A stretch of DNA of 64,000 nucleotides from Sphingobacterium thalpophilum (GCF_901482695.1 NZ_LR590484.1:5456001-5520000), one strand, 5' to 3'. Shown: positions 8,883-18,541, counted from the stretch's first letter. The notes: generated by a model not told the origin, from the sequence alone. Program-made: numbers and translations.

Positions 8883-9608
8883 TCAAACAATTTTTTTGAG
8901 GAAAGATCTCTTATAAGAATCCCCTAAACTAAAGACAATCGCATTATCTTCTGCATCAGGTAAACTGCTGATTATTTCATCTCCTGCAATGAATTTCACG
9001 ATTCTTAACGCAACAATCTCCTTCTTATTAATACGGCAAAAATCCTGTGGTGGCAAAAAGGCAAGTAATTTATCAAAACTGATATTCTTGAGCAGAACAG
9101 TAGAGCCGTCGCGAAGGAAAACACTCTTATCGCGACTGTCCACATCCGCAATCCGTATGTAATCGATCTGATCAAAGTGGAGGATTGCTTTGCCCTTATT
9201 GGTATTGAACTGAGCAAAAGACGGCAGTTGAGGCTGTTGTAAACTCATCGCCCGTCTGACTTTTCTGATAGCCTGTTCGAGACGTTGCAATGATATGGGT
9301 TTGCGGATGTAGTCCACCGCGTTGATGTCAAAAGCTTCACTTGCATATTCCTTGTAAGCCGTGGAAAAGACAATTGGATAACCGGTCAGGATCTTAGCGA
9401 CATCAAAGCCGTTCAAATCTGGCATTTCAATGTCCAAAATGCAAAAATCAAAATCCAAATACTTAAACTCCTTTAACAGGACGGCGGGATCATTAAAGGC
9501 TCTGACAACTTCCAGTCCCCGAATCTGCTCACATAACATCCTCAAAAATCGCAGGCTTGGAATCTCATCATCCAATAGTATACATTTCAGTTTTCTTTCA
9601 GTCTTCAT
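8883..9608 (-). CDS. LytTR-family response regulator
   Basis: 241 residues from ATG at 9608, chosen because it overlaps the end of the upstream histidine kinase gene by only 11 bases, whereas the longer start at 9644 would overlap by 47. Residues 8-120 are a receiver domain with acidic pair D13/D14, phospho-acceptor D59 (ILDIEMPDLNG) and K103 (RKPIS). Residues about 135-241 are a LytTR DNA-binding domain. Together with the kinase it forms a two-component system of the LytS/LytR or AgrA type. Target genes are unknown. Confidence 0.92.
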   Translation of the reverse strand: MKTERKLKCILLDDEIPSLRFLRMLCEQIRGLEVVRAFNDPAVLLKEFKYLDFDFCILDIEMPDLNGFDVAKILTGYPIVFSTAYKEYASEAFDINAVDYIRKPISLQRLEQAIRKVRRAMSLQQPQLPSFAQFNTNKGKAILHFDQIDYIRIADVDSRDKSVFLRDGSTVLLKNISFDKLLAFLPPQDFCRINKKEIVALRIVKFIAGDEIISSLPDAEDNAIVFSLGDSYKRSFLKKIV

Positions 9609-10335
9609 ATAATCTGATCTGGAGATACGCATTGTACATGTCATTTTCTGTAAAACGCCGTAGTATATGTCTGTTGGGATAATATAACATCAGCCGTTCT
9701 TCGAGCGTCTTGCTCCCTATTCCGCTTCTCGTTTTATTTAAGGGCGACCGTTTCGAAATTTTATTAGTGACTGTCAGTTCCAGCACGCCATGACGAAAGA
9801 TGAATGTAATCGAAATAAAAGAATCCGGATGGTGGAAATCAGCATGTTTAAACGCATTTTCGATTAGGTCAACGGTTATCAGGGGAACCAGCGAAGGCCT
9901 TTCCAACATTTCGAGGTCTGTTTCGTCGATGTCAAATTTGACACGTATATCAAATAAAGGACTCAGCTTCACCTTGTTGACTTCTATCAAATTACGCACA
10001 AATTCAATATCTGCTTTTGGCGACACCAGTTCCATCTCGCTCTCATAAAGAACGTAATCCAACAGCATGGCGAGCTTGTCCATCGTGTAATAAGTTTGAT
10101 AAGCGTGTGACAGAATACCGTTTAATGAATTTTTTAACAGATGTGGATTAAGTCTGTTGCGGTGCATTCGCTTCATTTGTTCGTTGTCCATCCGTTGGAA
10201 AATTTCCCGTTGTCTACGTTGCTCCAGCTCCAGCTTTTTGTACCTGAACCTAAGCTTAACATACAAAATCCATGGTACAGCAGCAGCCGGAACGAGCAAT
10301 ACCACAATTACATCGATAATTTCAGTCTTCATCAT
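9598..10335 (-). CDS. LytS-like sensor histidine kinase
   Basis: 245 residues (ATG at 10335, second ATG at 10332). One membrane segment (about 8-27) is followed by a short coiled linker, the His_kinase domain with H65 in LNPHLLKNSLNGIL, and an ATPase domain with N-box LIENAFKHADF (near 160) and a G-rich SGIGSKTLEERLML box near 205. The canonical sequence around the histidine in this family is NPHFLFN, so the Leu-Lys here is a deviation. There is no extracellular sensor domain, so signal input must come through the membrane segment or a partner. Translationally coupled to the LytTR regulator downstream. Confidence 0.88.
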   Translation of the reverse strand: MMKTEIIDVIVVLLVPAAAVPWILYVKLRFRYKKLELEQRRQREIFQRMDNEQMKRMHRNRLNPHLLKNSLNGILSHAYQTYYTMDKLAMLLDYVLYESEMELVSPKADIEFVRNLIEVNKVKLSPLFDIRVKFDIDETDLEMLERPSLVPLITVDLIENAFKHADFHHPDSFISITFIFRHGVLELTVTNKISKRSPLNKTRSGIGSKTLEERLMLYYPNRHILRRFTENDMYNAYLQIRLYED

Positions 10336-10633
10336 CCATTCAAACTTAACTAAAATTTTGTTAGCAGCGAAGGCCTCCTCGACAGCCAGCTGCTAAGAGC
10401 AGCGCAACCACAGCCTCTTCAGATCCGCGGTAGAACATTTAGATTAACGTGCACAAAATTTACAGCAATTAATTACAAAAATTAACAGTTTCATTACATT
10501 TTAATCATTTTAAACTATTAATTTCAAATAATTCTCCTTATATTGAGACTATTGTAATTAGCCGATCAATGATTGTCTGCGCTATTTTGGTTAAACCTGC
10601 CTGATTTTCAAATTGGGCCTAATACGAAACACA

Positions 10634-10852
10634 ATGGAAAAGCTCATTTTCGAAACTAATGCACAACACCCCAGCCTCGTTGATAAGATCAAACAAGCTG
10701 TTGAGAAATTAAACGGTATTCATGACTGGAAAATAGACCTGGATTCAATTTACAATCTATTAACTATTGAGGGAATCCGGCTGAATCCGACCGAAATCGA
10801 GTCCGAACTCGCTCTTCACGGTGTAGAAGCCAGCCGTCTGTATGAAGAATAA
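10634..10852 (+). CDS. Small conserved-looking protein of unknown function (72 aa)
   Basis: 72 residues from ATG at 10634 (an upstream TTG at 10613 is in frame). I do not recognise the family with certainty. The pattern of a short strand, then VDKIKQAVEKLNGIHDWKIDL, then EIESELALHGVEA resembles the beta-alpha-beta-beta-alpha-beta order of heavy-metal-associated domains, but the CxxC metal motif is absent. It stands alone between the LytS gene and the convergent thiolase gene and is followed by a good terminator hairpin, which supports it being a real transcription unit. Confidence 0.6.
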   Translation: MEKLIFETNAQHPSLVDKIKQAVEKLNGIHDWKIDLDSIYNLLTIEGIRLNPTEIESELALHGVEASRLYEE

Positions 10853-10892
10853 ATAGGCTGATTTTATTCATGGCCGCGCAAGTATCGAGGGT

Positions 10893-10927
10893 TTCGTCCA
10901 GTTAAACCGATTGTTTACCTGGACGAA
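10893..10927. terminator. Bidirectional terminator hairpin
   Basis: Arms 10893-10901 and 10919-10927 (ttcgtccag / ctggacgaa) pair perfectly, with a further five inner pairs (taaac / gttta) after one mismatch. It lies between the small 72-aa gene (stop 10852) and the convergent thiolase gene (stop 10931). Confidence 0.8.
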
Positions 10928-10930
10928 GTA

Positions 10931-12109
10931 CTATGCTTTTTTTATGATCATTGCGGAACCTCCACCACCACCATTGCAGATTGCAGCTAACCCCACTTTC
11001 CCGCCCTCCTGCTGCAGGATACTGGTCAGGGTCACCAGAATCCGGGCTCCCGAGCAGCCAAGCGGATGCCCAAGCGAAACCGCTCCCCCATAGATATTCA
11101 CTTTATTTAACGCAATATCCAAAATTTGGGCATTTGCCAGTGCCACAACAGAAAAAGCCTCATTAAACTCAAAATAATCGACGTCCGCTAGTGTTAAACC
11201 CGCCTTTTTCAGAACTTTATCTGTTACCAGACTCGGTGTGGTAGTAAACCATTCAGGTGCCTGCTCCGCATCTGCATAAGCAATAATCTCTGCTAAAGGA
11301 CTCAGCCGCAGTTCATTCATCCTTTCTTCACTCATCAACAATACAACGGCCGCTCCGTCGCTCAATGTGGAAGCATTAGCTGCAGTTACCGTCCCGTCTT
11401 TTTTAAACGCCGGTTTCAACTGCGGGATTTTATCAAAATTTACCTGTGAAAATTCCTCATCTCTGGAGACCACCTGTTCTCCTTTTCTTCCTTGGACAAT
11501 TATCGGAGTGACTTCATTCGCAAATTTGCCTTTCTGCCAAGCTTCCAGACTCCGCTTATAGGAATTGATTGCATAGGCATCTTGCTGTTCGCGGCCGATG
11601 CCATATGTCTCGGCACACAACTCCGCAAAACTGCCCATGGGCTCGTTTGAATAGGCATCACTTAAGCCGTCCCGCTGTAAACCGTCTACTAGCGTCTGAT
11701 CACCTAATTTTACGCCCCAACGCATGGCTCCCGAATAAAAGGGTGCTCTGCTCATACTCTCCATACCGCCCGCAACCACGACCTCCGCATCGCCCAGCAA
11801 AATGGATTGCGCGCCGAAAGCAATAGCTTTCATACCGCTTGCACAGACCTTATTGACCGTAGTTGCCGCTACCCCATCAGGCAAACCAGCAAGCTTGGCG
11901 ACCTGTCTGGCAGGGGCTTGACCCAAATCCGCCTGCAACACATTGCCAATCAATATTTCATCGATTTGGCCGGCTACAACCTCAACTTGATTCAGCAGGG
12001 CACGAACCGCATGCGCACAGAGCATAGGCGCCGTCAGTGAAGATAGTCCACCTCCAAAACTTCCGATTGGTGTGCGCTTTGCCGCGACAATAAATACTTT
12101 TTTTGACAT
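10931..12109 (-). CDS. Acetyl-CoA C-acyltransferase (thiolase)
   Basis: 392 residues from ATG at 12109. All thiolase signatures are present: nucleophilic Cys in NKVCASGMKAI (near 88), GGMESMS (near 110), NEAFSVVALAN (His/Asn region near 342) and the second active-site Cys in GHPLGCSGAR (near 375). Length and motifs fit a degradative or biosynthetic acetyl-CoA acetyltransferase, which splits 3-ketoacyl-CoA with CoA or condenses two acetyl-CoA. The adjacent divergent acyl-CoA dehydrogenase and FadJ-like genes point to fatty-acid beta-oxidation, in which it would be the last step. Confidence 0.95.
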   Translation of the reverse strand: MSKKVFIVAAKRTPIGSFGGGLSSLTAPMLCAHAVRALLNQVEVVAGQIDEILIGNVLQADLGQAPARQVAKLAGLPDGVAATTVNKVCASGMKAIAFGAQSILLGDAEVVVAGGMESMSRAPFYSGAMRWGVKLGDQTLVDGLQRDGLSDAYSNEPMGSFAELCAETYGIGREQQDAYAINSYKRSLEAWQKGKFANEVTPIIVQGRKGEQVVSRDEEFSQVNFDKIPQLKPAFKKDGTVTAANASTLSDGAAVVLLMSEERMNELRLSPLAEIIAYADAEQAPEWFTTTPSLVTDKVLKKAGLTLADVDYFEFNEAFSVVALANAQILDIALNKVNIYGGAVSLGHPLGCSGARILVTLTSILQQEGGKVGLAAICNGGGGGSAMIIKKA

Positions 12110-12481
12110 CACATATAGTTTATAAAGGTTCTTTGATATGTCGGCCTGCGCCGACAGTCGTTCCAAATCCCAAGGAGTATACTTCCGTCGAATTCTTATT
12201 TAAAGATAGAAAATATAATGTACGCTAACGAACACTCTGCGACTATTCTTTGACACAAAACAGAATAAATAGAAAAAAAACAATGGAATAACTTCCATAG
12301 ATGATCTATATGATGAAAAATAAACAATAATAATTTGCTGGAAAATGAGACCTTTTCAGTAAATTAGATCAGCATTTCACAGCAGTCTCCACCTAAGGGT
12401 CATCCAGCGTAGGACAGCAGAAATGAAGCTTCCATGGATTTTCATTCCACTGAAAAAATAACCAATGTAAAATAAATTATT
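12110..12481. other. 372-base divergent regulatory region
   Basis: Lies between the divergent thiolase and acyl-CoA dehydrogenase genes and must hold both promoters. It is AT-rich. I found no clean TTG-N19-TAnnTTTG pair and no convincing palindrome of the FadR/PsrA kind, and no ORF I would support. Confidence 0.4.
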
Positions 12482-13654
12482 ATGCACGCAAGAAAACTGT
12501 CCGCTGAACATCAAATTTTCCGCGAAACGCTCCGGGCATTTATTCAAAAGGAAATTCTTCCGCACATTGATGACTGGGAAAAAAGAGGTGAAATCGATCG
12601 ACGTATCTGGAAAAGAATGGGCGATATGGGGTTTATGGGAATCAACTATCCAGAACAATACGGTGGTCTGGCTTTGGATTTTTATTATTCGATGATTTTA
12701 TGCGAGGAATTATCCCATTGTTTCTCTGGGGGATTCACGATAGCGGCTTTGGTAATCCAATACATGTCTGCACCTTATCTGTTAAAATATGCAACCGAGG
12801 AATTAAAAGAACGTTATCTCAGGCCTGTCATTGCAGGAGAGATGGTCAGTGCTGTCGCGATTACGGAGCCGGGGGCGGGCTCCGATGTAAAAAATATCAA
12901 GACTACTGCTGTTCGAACGGGAGATTACTATATTGTCAATGGATCCAAAACTTTCATTACCAACGGGTATTATGGTGATTTTTTTATTACGGCTGTCAAA
13001 ACCGCCCCTGATAAAGGAACGAAGGGCATCAGTTTACTGCTCATCGACAGGCATACGCAAGGGATATCGGCAAATAAGATCAATAAATTGGGCTGGCATG
13101 CCTCTGATACTGCCGAATTGGCCTTCGATCAGGTTAAGGTACCAGCGAGCAATTTAATTGGTGCGGAAGGTGAAGGATTCCGCTATCTAATGGACGGTTT
13201 ACAGTTGGAACGCCTCACCGCTGCTATTCATAGCGTTGCAACAGCCGAATCGGCCTTACAGTACACGCTGGAATATCTGCAGCAACGCGAGGCCTTCGGG
13301 AAAAAAATTGCAGAATTTCAGGCTGTCCGCCATCGCATTGCCCAAATCACCGCTGATATCGCGACGACGAAGGCATTTGTTTACCACTGTTGTGACCTTC
13401 AGTACGAGGGAACATATGCAGTCCGGGAGTGCTCCATTGCCAAGCTCCAGGCCAGCGAGCTCGCTGTCCAGGCAGTCGGCCAATGTCTACAACTTTTTGG
13501 CGGTTATGGGTTCACTGAAGACTATAAAATCGCTCGTCTGTACCGGGATGTACGCGTGGGGACCATAATCGGCGGGACCTCTGAAATTATGCTGGAGATT
13601 ATTGCAAAGATGTCCATTGACCATATCAACTATCAATCCCAAAAACCTGCGTAA
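12482..13654 (+). CDS. Acyl-CoA dehydrogenase
   Basis: 390 residues with the three-part acyl-CoA dehydrogenase fold: helical N-domain (about 1-120), beta middle domain with TEPGAGSDVKNIKTTA (near 128), and C-terminal helices with QLFGGYGFTEDYKIARLYRDVR (near 338) and GGTSEIMLEII (near 365). It oxidises an acyl-CoA to the 2,3-enoyl-CoA using FAD and passes electrons to ETF. It is followed 27 bases later by the FadJ-like gene, so they form an operon covering successive beta-oxidation steps. Confidence 0.95.
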   Translation: MHARKLSAEHQIFRETLRAFIQKEILPHIDDWEKRGEIDRRIWKRMGDMGFMGINYPEQYGGLALDFYYSMILCEELSHCFSGGFTIAALVIQYMSAPYLLKYATEELKERYLRPVIAGEMVSAVAITEPGAGSDVKNIKTTAVRTGDYYIVNGSKTFITNGYYGDFFITAVKTAPDKGTKGISLLLIDRHTQGISANKINKLGWHASDTAELAFDQVKVPASNLIGAEGEGFRYLMDGLQLERLTAAIHSVATAESALQYTLEYLQQREAFGKKIAEFQAVRHRIAQITADIATTKAFVYHCCDLQYEGTYAVRECSIAKLQASELAVQAVGQCLQLFGGYGFTEDYKIARLYRDVRVGTIIGGTSEIMLEIIAKMSIDHINYQSQKPA

Positions 13655-13681
13655 AGCCAATTATCCACAACAAAGAAATAG

Positions 13682-15808
13682 ATGATGATGCAAAAAAAAG
13701 AAAACCCCGACCCATCGCCGCTGTTTGACATACAACGGGACAGCGATGGAATTGTTTTCATACAGCCGCTGATCGAAATCCCCAGTGCCCGACCGGGCAT
13801 ACAGGTTACACTTGAGCACTTCGTCGTATTAATGACTAAGCTGCTCCAAGAACAAGAAACCACCGCGTTGGTGTATACCTCACCATTGAACGCCGATCAG
13901 GGAAACTATACGTCCCTGTTTAATCAGGTTTACGAAGGCATGTTCGACTCCAGCAACATGTACCACATGATGCTGGAGGTAATAAAATGGAAATCATTCA
14001 ACAAGCCTATTGTATCCATACTTGACCGCTCCTGCACAGGCATCAGGCTAGCGCCAATGTTATGGTCTGATTATCGAATTGCTATACAAGGGATCAGCTT
14101 GGGCTTTCCAGAAAGTAAATTTGGCGCCTTTACCGGCTTAGGAACAACCGTGCTCCTGCCTCAGATCATTGGCTACACTCAAACCTTGCAGCTATTAACA
14201 CAGGGAAATTCAATCGGGAGTACAGATGGTCACAAATTAGCTTTGATCGATCATGTAGCAGCTGATTTTGATGGCGGTATAGCGACGGCAAAACGCTGGA
14301 TATTGAGCAAAAATAGAGCTACCGATCCGGCATTCCGCTCCTCTTCGGCGGACATGGAAAATACGGTGGCGGCGATTCAAAAAAAAACACGGGGGCTGCT
14401 TCCCGGTACCAATGCGGTCATCCAGTTGTTGCAATCAGCAGTATCTCGTCCGCTGGACGAAGTGCTGCAGGCTGAGGCTACAGTATATCTAGCTGTTCTG
14501 AAGACACCCGAAGTGCTGCACATGGTGCGCACCCTTGATCATGGTATACATCGCACACAACATCCTGACTGGCTAGAATGTACCTCAGATAATACGATCA
14601 GACAGATAGGCATTCTCGGCGCTGGCATGATGGGATCAGGTATCGCCTACGAGGCAGCTAAGGCCGGTTTAAATGTGATTTTGAAAGATGTCACCCTACT
14701 ACGGGCCCAGCAGGGCAAAGCGTATTCAGCTCAGATTTGTGAAAAATTGCTGGCACAGGGCAATATGGACAGCGAGCAGCAACAGGCACTGCTGTCCAGG
14801 ATTACGGCTACCGAGCATATCCACGATCTTTCAGGATCTGATCTCATTATTGAAGCCGTATTTGAAGATGCAGCATTAAAAGCAGAGGTGACAAAACAAA
14901 GTTTTGCCTACCTCACCAAAAATGGTGTGTTTGCCTCCAATACAACGTCTCTTCCTATTAGCAACCTGGCCACAGCAACTCCTCATCCCGAGCGCTTTAT
15001 CGGCATGCATTTTTTTTCGCCGGTAGATCGCATGCCCTTAGTTGAGATTATCCGCGGCCAACAAACAGATCAAAACACATTACAACAGGCCGTATTGGTC
15101 GCATTAAAACTGGGCAAAATTCCGATAGTCGTACATGATGGCCCTGCATTTTTTACTTCCCGCATCTTTTTCAACTACCTTCTGGAAGCCATCACCATGT
15201 TACTGGAAGGCATACCGGCCCGGCAGATCGAGACCGAAGCATTGACTGCCGGATTCGCTGTGGGACCGCTCGCGGTGCTGGACGAAATTTCATTGGAACT
15301 TATGCTGCATGTGTATGATCAGTTGCCCACCCTTCACGCCAGTCAGCACAGAGCCTATGCTTATCTCGCCAATATGATCAAAAATCAGCGAAAAGGTCGC
15401 AAATCGGGACACGGATTCTATGACTACGACAGCACTACGCGAACTAAAACAATTTGGCAGGACCCAACTTTGTCCATGTCCATTGATAGTGCCGCCCCCA
15501 CATTAATACGAAAAAGACTACTTCATGTCATGGCTTTGGATAGCTATCGTTGTTTAGAGGAGGGTATATTGGATCAGCCCATTGACGGCGATATCGGTTC
15601 TGTTCTTGGTGTAGGCTATCCTGCTTACACAGGCGGCGTATTTGGTCATATCGATCTTACCGGTTTACCGCTTTTTGTTCAGGAGTGCACATCATTCTTT
15701 CACTTCGGTGAACAATGGGAACTGCCCCCATCGTTAAAGACACTGGCCGGCAAGGACTTTAAATTTTATACAGGTTTTAGATCCAACTGGCAAAAAAGGG
15801 AAGAATAG
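13682..15808 (+). CDS. FadJ/FadB-like 3-hydroxyacyl-CoA dehydrogenase with enoyl-CoA hydratase-like N-terminus
   Basis: 708 residues, the length of bifunctional beta-oxidation proteins. Residues about 20-230 are a crotonase-like domain, about 305-490 an NAD-binding 3-hydroxyacyl-CoA dehydrogenase domain (QIGILGAGMMGSGIAYEA, SNTTSLPIS, GMHFFSPVDRMPLVEI with the catalytic His), and the rest the C-terminal dehydrogenase domains. In the crotonase part the usual GGGxEL segment is replaced by GIRLAPML, so the first catalytic Glu aligns with Ala124, while the second (E144 in FPESKFG) remains. Hydratase activity may therefore be lost or changed. Probably works with the acyl-CoA dehydrogenase upstream. 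Confidence 0.9.
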   Translation: MMMQKKENPDPSPLFDIQRDSDGIVFIQPLIEIPSARPGIQVTLEHFVVLMTKLLQEQETTALVYTSPLNADQGNYTSLFNQVYEGMFDSSNMYHMMLEVIKWKSFNKPIVSILDRSCTGIRLAPMLWSDYRIAIQGISLGFPESKFGAFTGLGTTVLLPQIIGYTQTLQLLTQGNSIGSTDGHKLALIDHVAADFDGGIATAKRWILSKNRATDPAFRSSSADMENTVAAIQKKTRGLLPGTNAVIQLLQSAVSRPLDEVLQAEATVYLAVLKTPEVLHMVRTLDHGIHRTQHPDWLECTSDNTIRQIGILGAGMMGSGIAYEAAKAGLNVILKDVTLLRAQQGKAYSAQICEKLLAQGNMDSEQQQALLSRITATEHIHDLSGSDLIIEAVFEDAALKAEVTKQSFAYLTKNGVFASNTTSLPISNLATATPHPERFIGMHFFSPVDRMPLVEIIRGQQTDQNTLQQAVLVALKLGKIPIVVHDGPAFFTSRIFFNYLLEAITMLLEGIPARQIETEALTAGFAVGPLAVLDEISLELMLHVYDQLPTLHASQHRAYAYLANMIKNQRKGRKSGHGFYDYDSTTRTKTIWQDPTLSMSIDSAAPTLIRKRLLHVMALDSYRCLEEGILDQPIDGDIGSVLGVGYPAYTGGVFGHIDLTGLPLFVQECTSFFHFGEQWELPPSLKTLAGKDFKFYTGFRSNWQKREE

Positions 15809-15821
15809 GATGAATAGCGAT

Positions 15822-15865
15822 AAGCTATTGTTCTGTTATATGAAGAAACAACAGAACAATAGCTT
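15822..15865. terminator. Bidirectional terminator with perfect 16-bp stem
   Basis: Arms 15822-15837 and 15850-15865 are perfectly complementary around a 12-base loop. It lies between the convergent FadJ-like gene (stop 15808) and prpD (stop 15872). The flanking T tracts are short, so termination strength is uncertain. Confidence 0.7.
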
Positions 15866-15871
15866 TCTATA

Positions 15872-17323
15872 CTACCGTGCGTAGAGGTCCATAAGTTCAG
15901 ACACATCGAGGTCGATAAAGGTGTCATAATCCAAGGTAACTTCAAGCAGCTGTCTTTGCTGCTTTTCTGAAAATACACGAGCCAGATTGATTTTGTACTT
16001 TTCGATCAATTTGGGAATACCCTCTTCCCTACGTCGGGGATGTCCGATCGGATATTCCACGATCAACTCCGGCAATACCGTTCCGTCTTTCAGTTCGACA
16101 GTCAGCGCATTGGAAATCGCCCGCTTTTGCGGATCATGATAATCCCTTGTAAACTGGCTATCTTCGACACAGAAAATCCTATTTCGTAAATCATCGATAC
16201 GTGGATCTGCTGCCACCTGATCTTCGTAGTCTTCTGCCGTCAGCCGTCCAAAAATTAAGGGTACAGCAACCATATACTGGATGCAGTGATCCCGGTCTGC
16301 AGGATTATGTAAAGGCCCTTTTTTGTCAATGATGCGAATAGCCGCCTCGTGAGTCCGAATCGTCACACGCGCAATATCGGCACTGTCTTTGCCAAAATTC
16401 CGAAGCTGTTGCTGCAGCTGTATCGCGGCTTCGACGGCCGTCTGTGCATGGAATTCTGCAGGGAAAGAAATTTTAAACAAAATATTCTCCATGACGTAAG
16501 TCCCATATTCACGCTGAAACTTAAACACATTACCTTTAAACAAAACATCGTAAAAGCCCCATACTGGCGCCGTCAGCACCGAAGGATAACCCATTTCGCC
16601 TGTCTTTGCAATTAAAGCCAAGCGCACTGCCCGGGAGGTAGCGTCTCCGGCCGCCCAGGATTTACGGCTGCCAGTGTTGGGCGCATGCCGATAAGTGCGC
16701 AGAGCTTGCCCGTCCACAAAAGCCAACGAAACTGCATTAAGCAGTTCTTCCCGGTTTAGACCTAGCAATTTGCCTACAACAGCAGTAGAAGCCACTTTCA
16801 CCAAAATCACGTGGTCAAGTCCCACTCTATTAAAGGAGTTTTCAAGCGCCAATACTCCCTGTATCTCGTGCGCCATGATCATCGCTTCAAGGACTGCTTT
16901 GGCTTTCAAGGATTTTCTGCCTTGCGCCATTTCCGTTCTACTGAGCCAGTCTGCTGTCGCTAATATACCCCCCAGATTGTCCGACGGATGTCCCCACTCG
17001 GCCGCTAACCAGGTGTCATTGAAATCCAGCCAGCGTACAATTGTACCAATATTGAATGCCGCTTGTACAGGATCCAGCTGATAGTTTGTGCCCGGCACTT
17101 TAGCACCGTTCGGAACGATCGTCCCTGGAACAATAGGCCCCAGTAATTTTGTACAGGCAGGATAGGTCAGCGCCTCCAGACCGCAGCCGATTGTATCAAG
17201 AAAACAGTAGAATGCCGTGTGCCAGGCCCGCTTGCTTTCGATTTTATAATTCAGGACATAATCCACAATAGCCACCAGGACCTGGTCTGGCTGTGGTCTT
17301 TCATTGGTTAAGATTGCACTCAT
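15872..17323 (-). CDS. prpD: 2-methylcitrate dehydratase (MmgE/PrpD family)
   Basis: 483 residues from ATG at 17323. The sequence follows the MmgE/PrpD family throughout, for example DTIGCGLEALTYPACTKLLGP near 45, RWLDFNDTWLAAEWGHPSDNLGGILA near 95 and FPAEFHAQTAVEAAIQL near 300. PrpD dehydrates 2-methylcitrate to 2-methyl-cis-aconitate. It is the third gene of prpB-prpC-prpD, 66 bases after prpC, giving the complete propionyl-CoA specific part of the methylcitrate cycle except the aconitase step, which must come from elsewhere. Confidence 0.95.
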   Translation of the reverse strand: MSAILTNERPQPDQVLVAIVDYVLNYKIESKRAWHTAFYCFLDTIGCGLEALTYPACTKLLGPIVPGTIVPNGAKVPGTNYQLDPVQAAFNIGTIVRWLDFNDTWLAAEWGHPSDNLGGILATADWLSRTEMAQGRKSLKAKAVLEAMIMAHEIQGVLALENSFNRVGLDHVILVKVASTAVVGKLLGLNREELLNAVSLAFVDGQALRTYRHAPNTGSRKSWAAGDATSRAVRLALIAKTGEMGYPSVLTAPVWGFYDVLFKGNVFKFQREYGTYVMENILFKISFPAEFHAQTAVEAAIQLQQQLRNFGKDSADIARVTIRTHEAAIRIIDKKGPLHNPADRDHCIQYMVAVPLIFGRLTAEDYEDQVAADPRIDDLRNRIFCVEDSQFTRDYHDPQKRAISNALTVELKDGTVLPELIVEYPIGHPRRREEGIPKLIEKYKINLARVFSEKQQRQLLEVTLDYDTFIDLDVSELMDLYAR

Positions 17324-17389
17324 TATTATATTTCTGATCAAATAGTAGTAGTTAACTTACTTATTGCATTTTAAAGGGCGTTACGTATT

Positions 17390-18541
17390 CTATCTTTCGG
17401 CGATGGGCACATAAGTCCTATCGTCTGGTCCGATGTAATTTGCGCTCGGTCGAATTATTTTTCCATCTTGCCGCTGTTCAAATACATGAGCAGACCATCC
17501 TGTAATACGCGACAGGACAAATAAGGGCGTAAACATTTCGGTAGGAATCCCCATAAGATGATACGAAACAGCAGAATACCAATCCAAATTTGGGAACATC
17601 CGTTTCTCCTCCCACAGGACCTTCTCCAGACGCTCTGCAATTAAATAAAGATTCATATCGCCGGCCTCCTCTGACAGTTCCCTGGCGACCTGCTTAATGA
17701 CCTGATTTCTTGGGTCTGAAATCGTATAGACAGGATGACCAAAGCCAATGATCACTTCTTTATTTGCCAACCTTTTACGGATATCCACCTCAGCTTCATC
17801 CGCATTGGCGTATCGGCTCTGAATCTCAAAGGCGACCTCGTTGGCCCCACCGTGTTTTGGCCCCCGCAATGCACCGATTGCGCCCGCAATACAGGAATAC
17901 ATATCCGACCCTGTGCCCGCGATTACCCTGGCGGTGAAAGTGGATGCATTAAACTCATGTTCGGCATATAAGTTAAGCGAAATCTGCATTGCCCTAACCC
18001 AGGACTCGGAAGGTTCCTTACCATGAAGCAGATGCAAAAAATGCCCTCCGACAGTTGTATCAGAAGTCTCTACCTGAATCTCGCGGCCATGTTGACTGAA
18101 ATGATACCAATATAATAAAGCAGATGCCATGGACGCCATCAGCCGGTTGGCGATATCTCTGGCTCCAGCCAGCGGATGGGTCTCTTTTTCGGGATTTACA
18201 CTGCCGAAAAATGAAACATATGTGCGCAGCACATCCATCGCGTGTGCGGTAGATGGCAATTGTTTTAATACTTGCTGTACCGTGATCGGTAGTCCACGCT
18301 GGCTTATCAACTGACTCTGATAGCTTGTCAGCTGGGCTCGCGTAGGTAAGCTTCCAAAAATCAACAAGTAGGCTACTTCCTCAAAAGTTGCTTGATGTGC
18401 AAGATCCAAAATATCATACCCACGGTAATGTAGATCATTACCACTTTTTCCAACGGTACTTAAGGCAGTATTCCCTGCTGCTACGCCAGAAAGTGCTACA
18501 CTTTTCTTTGGTTTAAATCCAGTCTCTGTTGTCTCTTTCAT
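17390..18541 (-). CDS. prpC: 2-methylcitrate synthase / citrate synthase family
   Basis: 383 residues, the short bacterial citrate synthase type. Recognisable are LHYRGYDILDLAHQATFEEVAYLL (near 36), ALRGPKHGGANEVAFEI (catalytic His, near 225), GFGHPVYTISDPRNQVIK (second His, near 267) and the C-terminal RPSANYIGPDDRTYVP. Position between prpB and prpD assigns it to condensation of propionyl-CoA with oxaloacetate rather than the general TCA-cycle citrate synthase. Gap to prpB is about 120 bases. Confidence 0.93.
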   Translation of the reverse strand: MKETTETGFKPKKSVALSGVAAGNTALSTVGKSGNDLHYRGYDILDLAHQATFEEVAYLLIFGSLPTRAQLTSYQSQLISQRGLPITVQQVLKQLPSTAHAMDVLRTYVSFFGSVNPEKETHPLAGARDIANRLMASMASALLYWYHFSQHGREIQVETSDTTVGGHFLHLLHGKEPSESWVRAMQISLNLYAEHEFNASTFTARVIAGTGSDMYSCIAGAIGALRGPKHGGANEVAFEIQSRYANADEAEVDIRKRLANKEVIIGFGHPVYTISDPRNQVIKQVARELSEEAGDMNLYLIAERLEKVLWEEKRMFPNLDWYSAVSYHLMGIPTEMFTPLFVLSRITGWSAHVFEQRQDGKIIRPSANYIGPDDRTYVPIAER

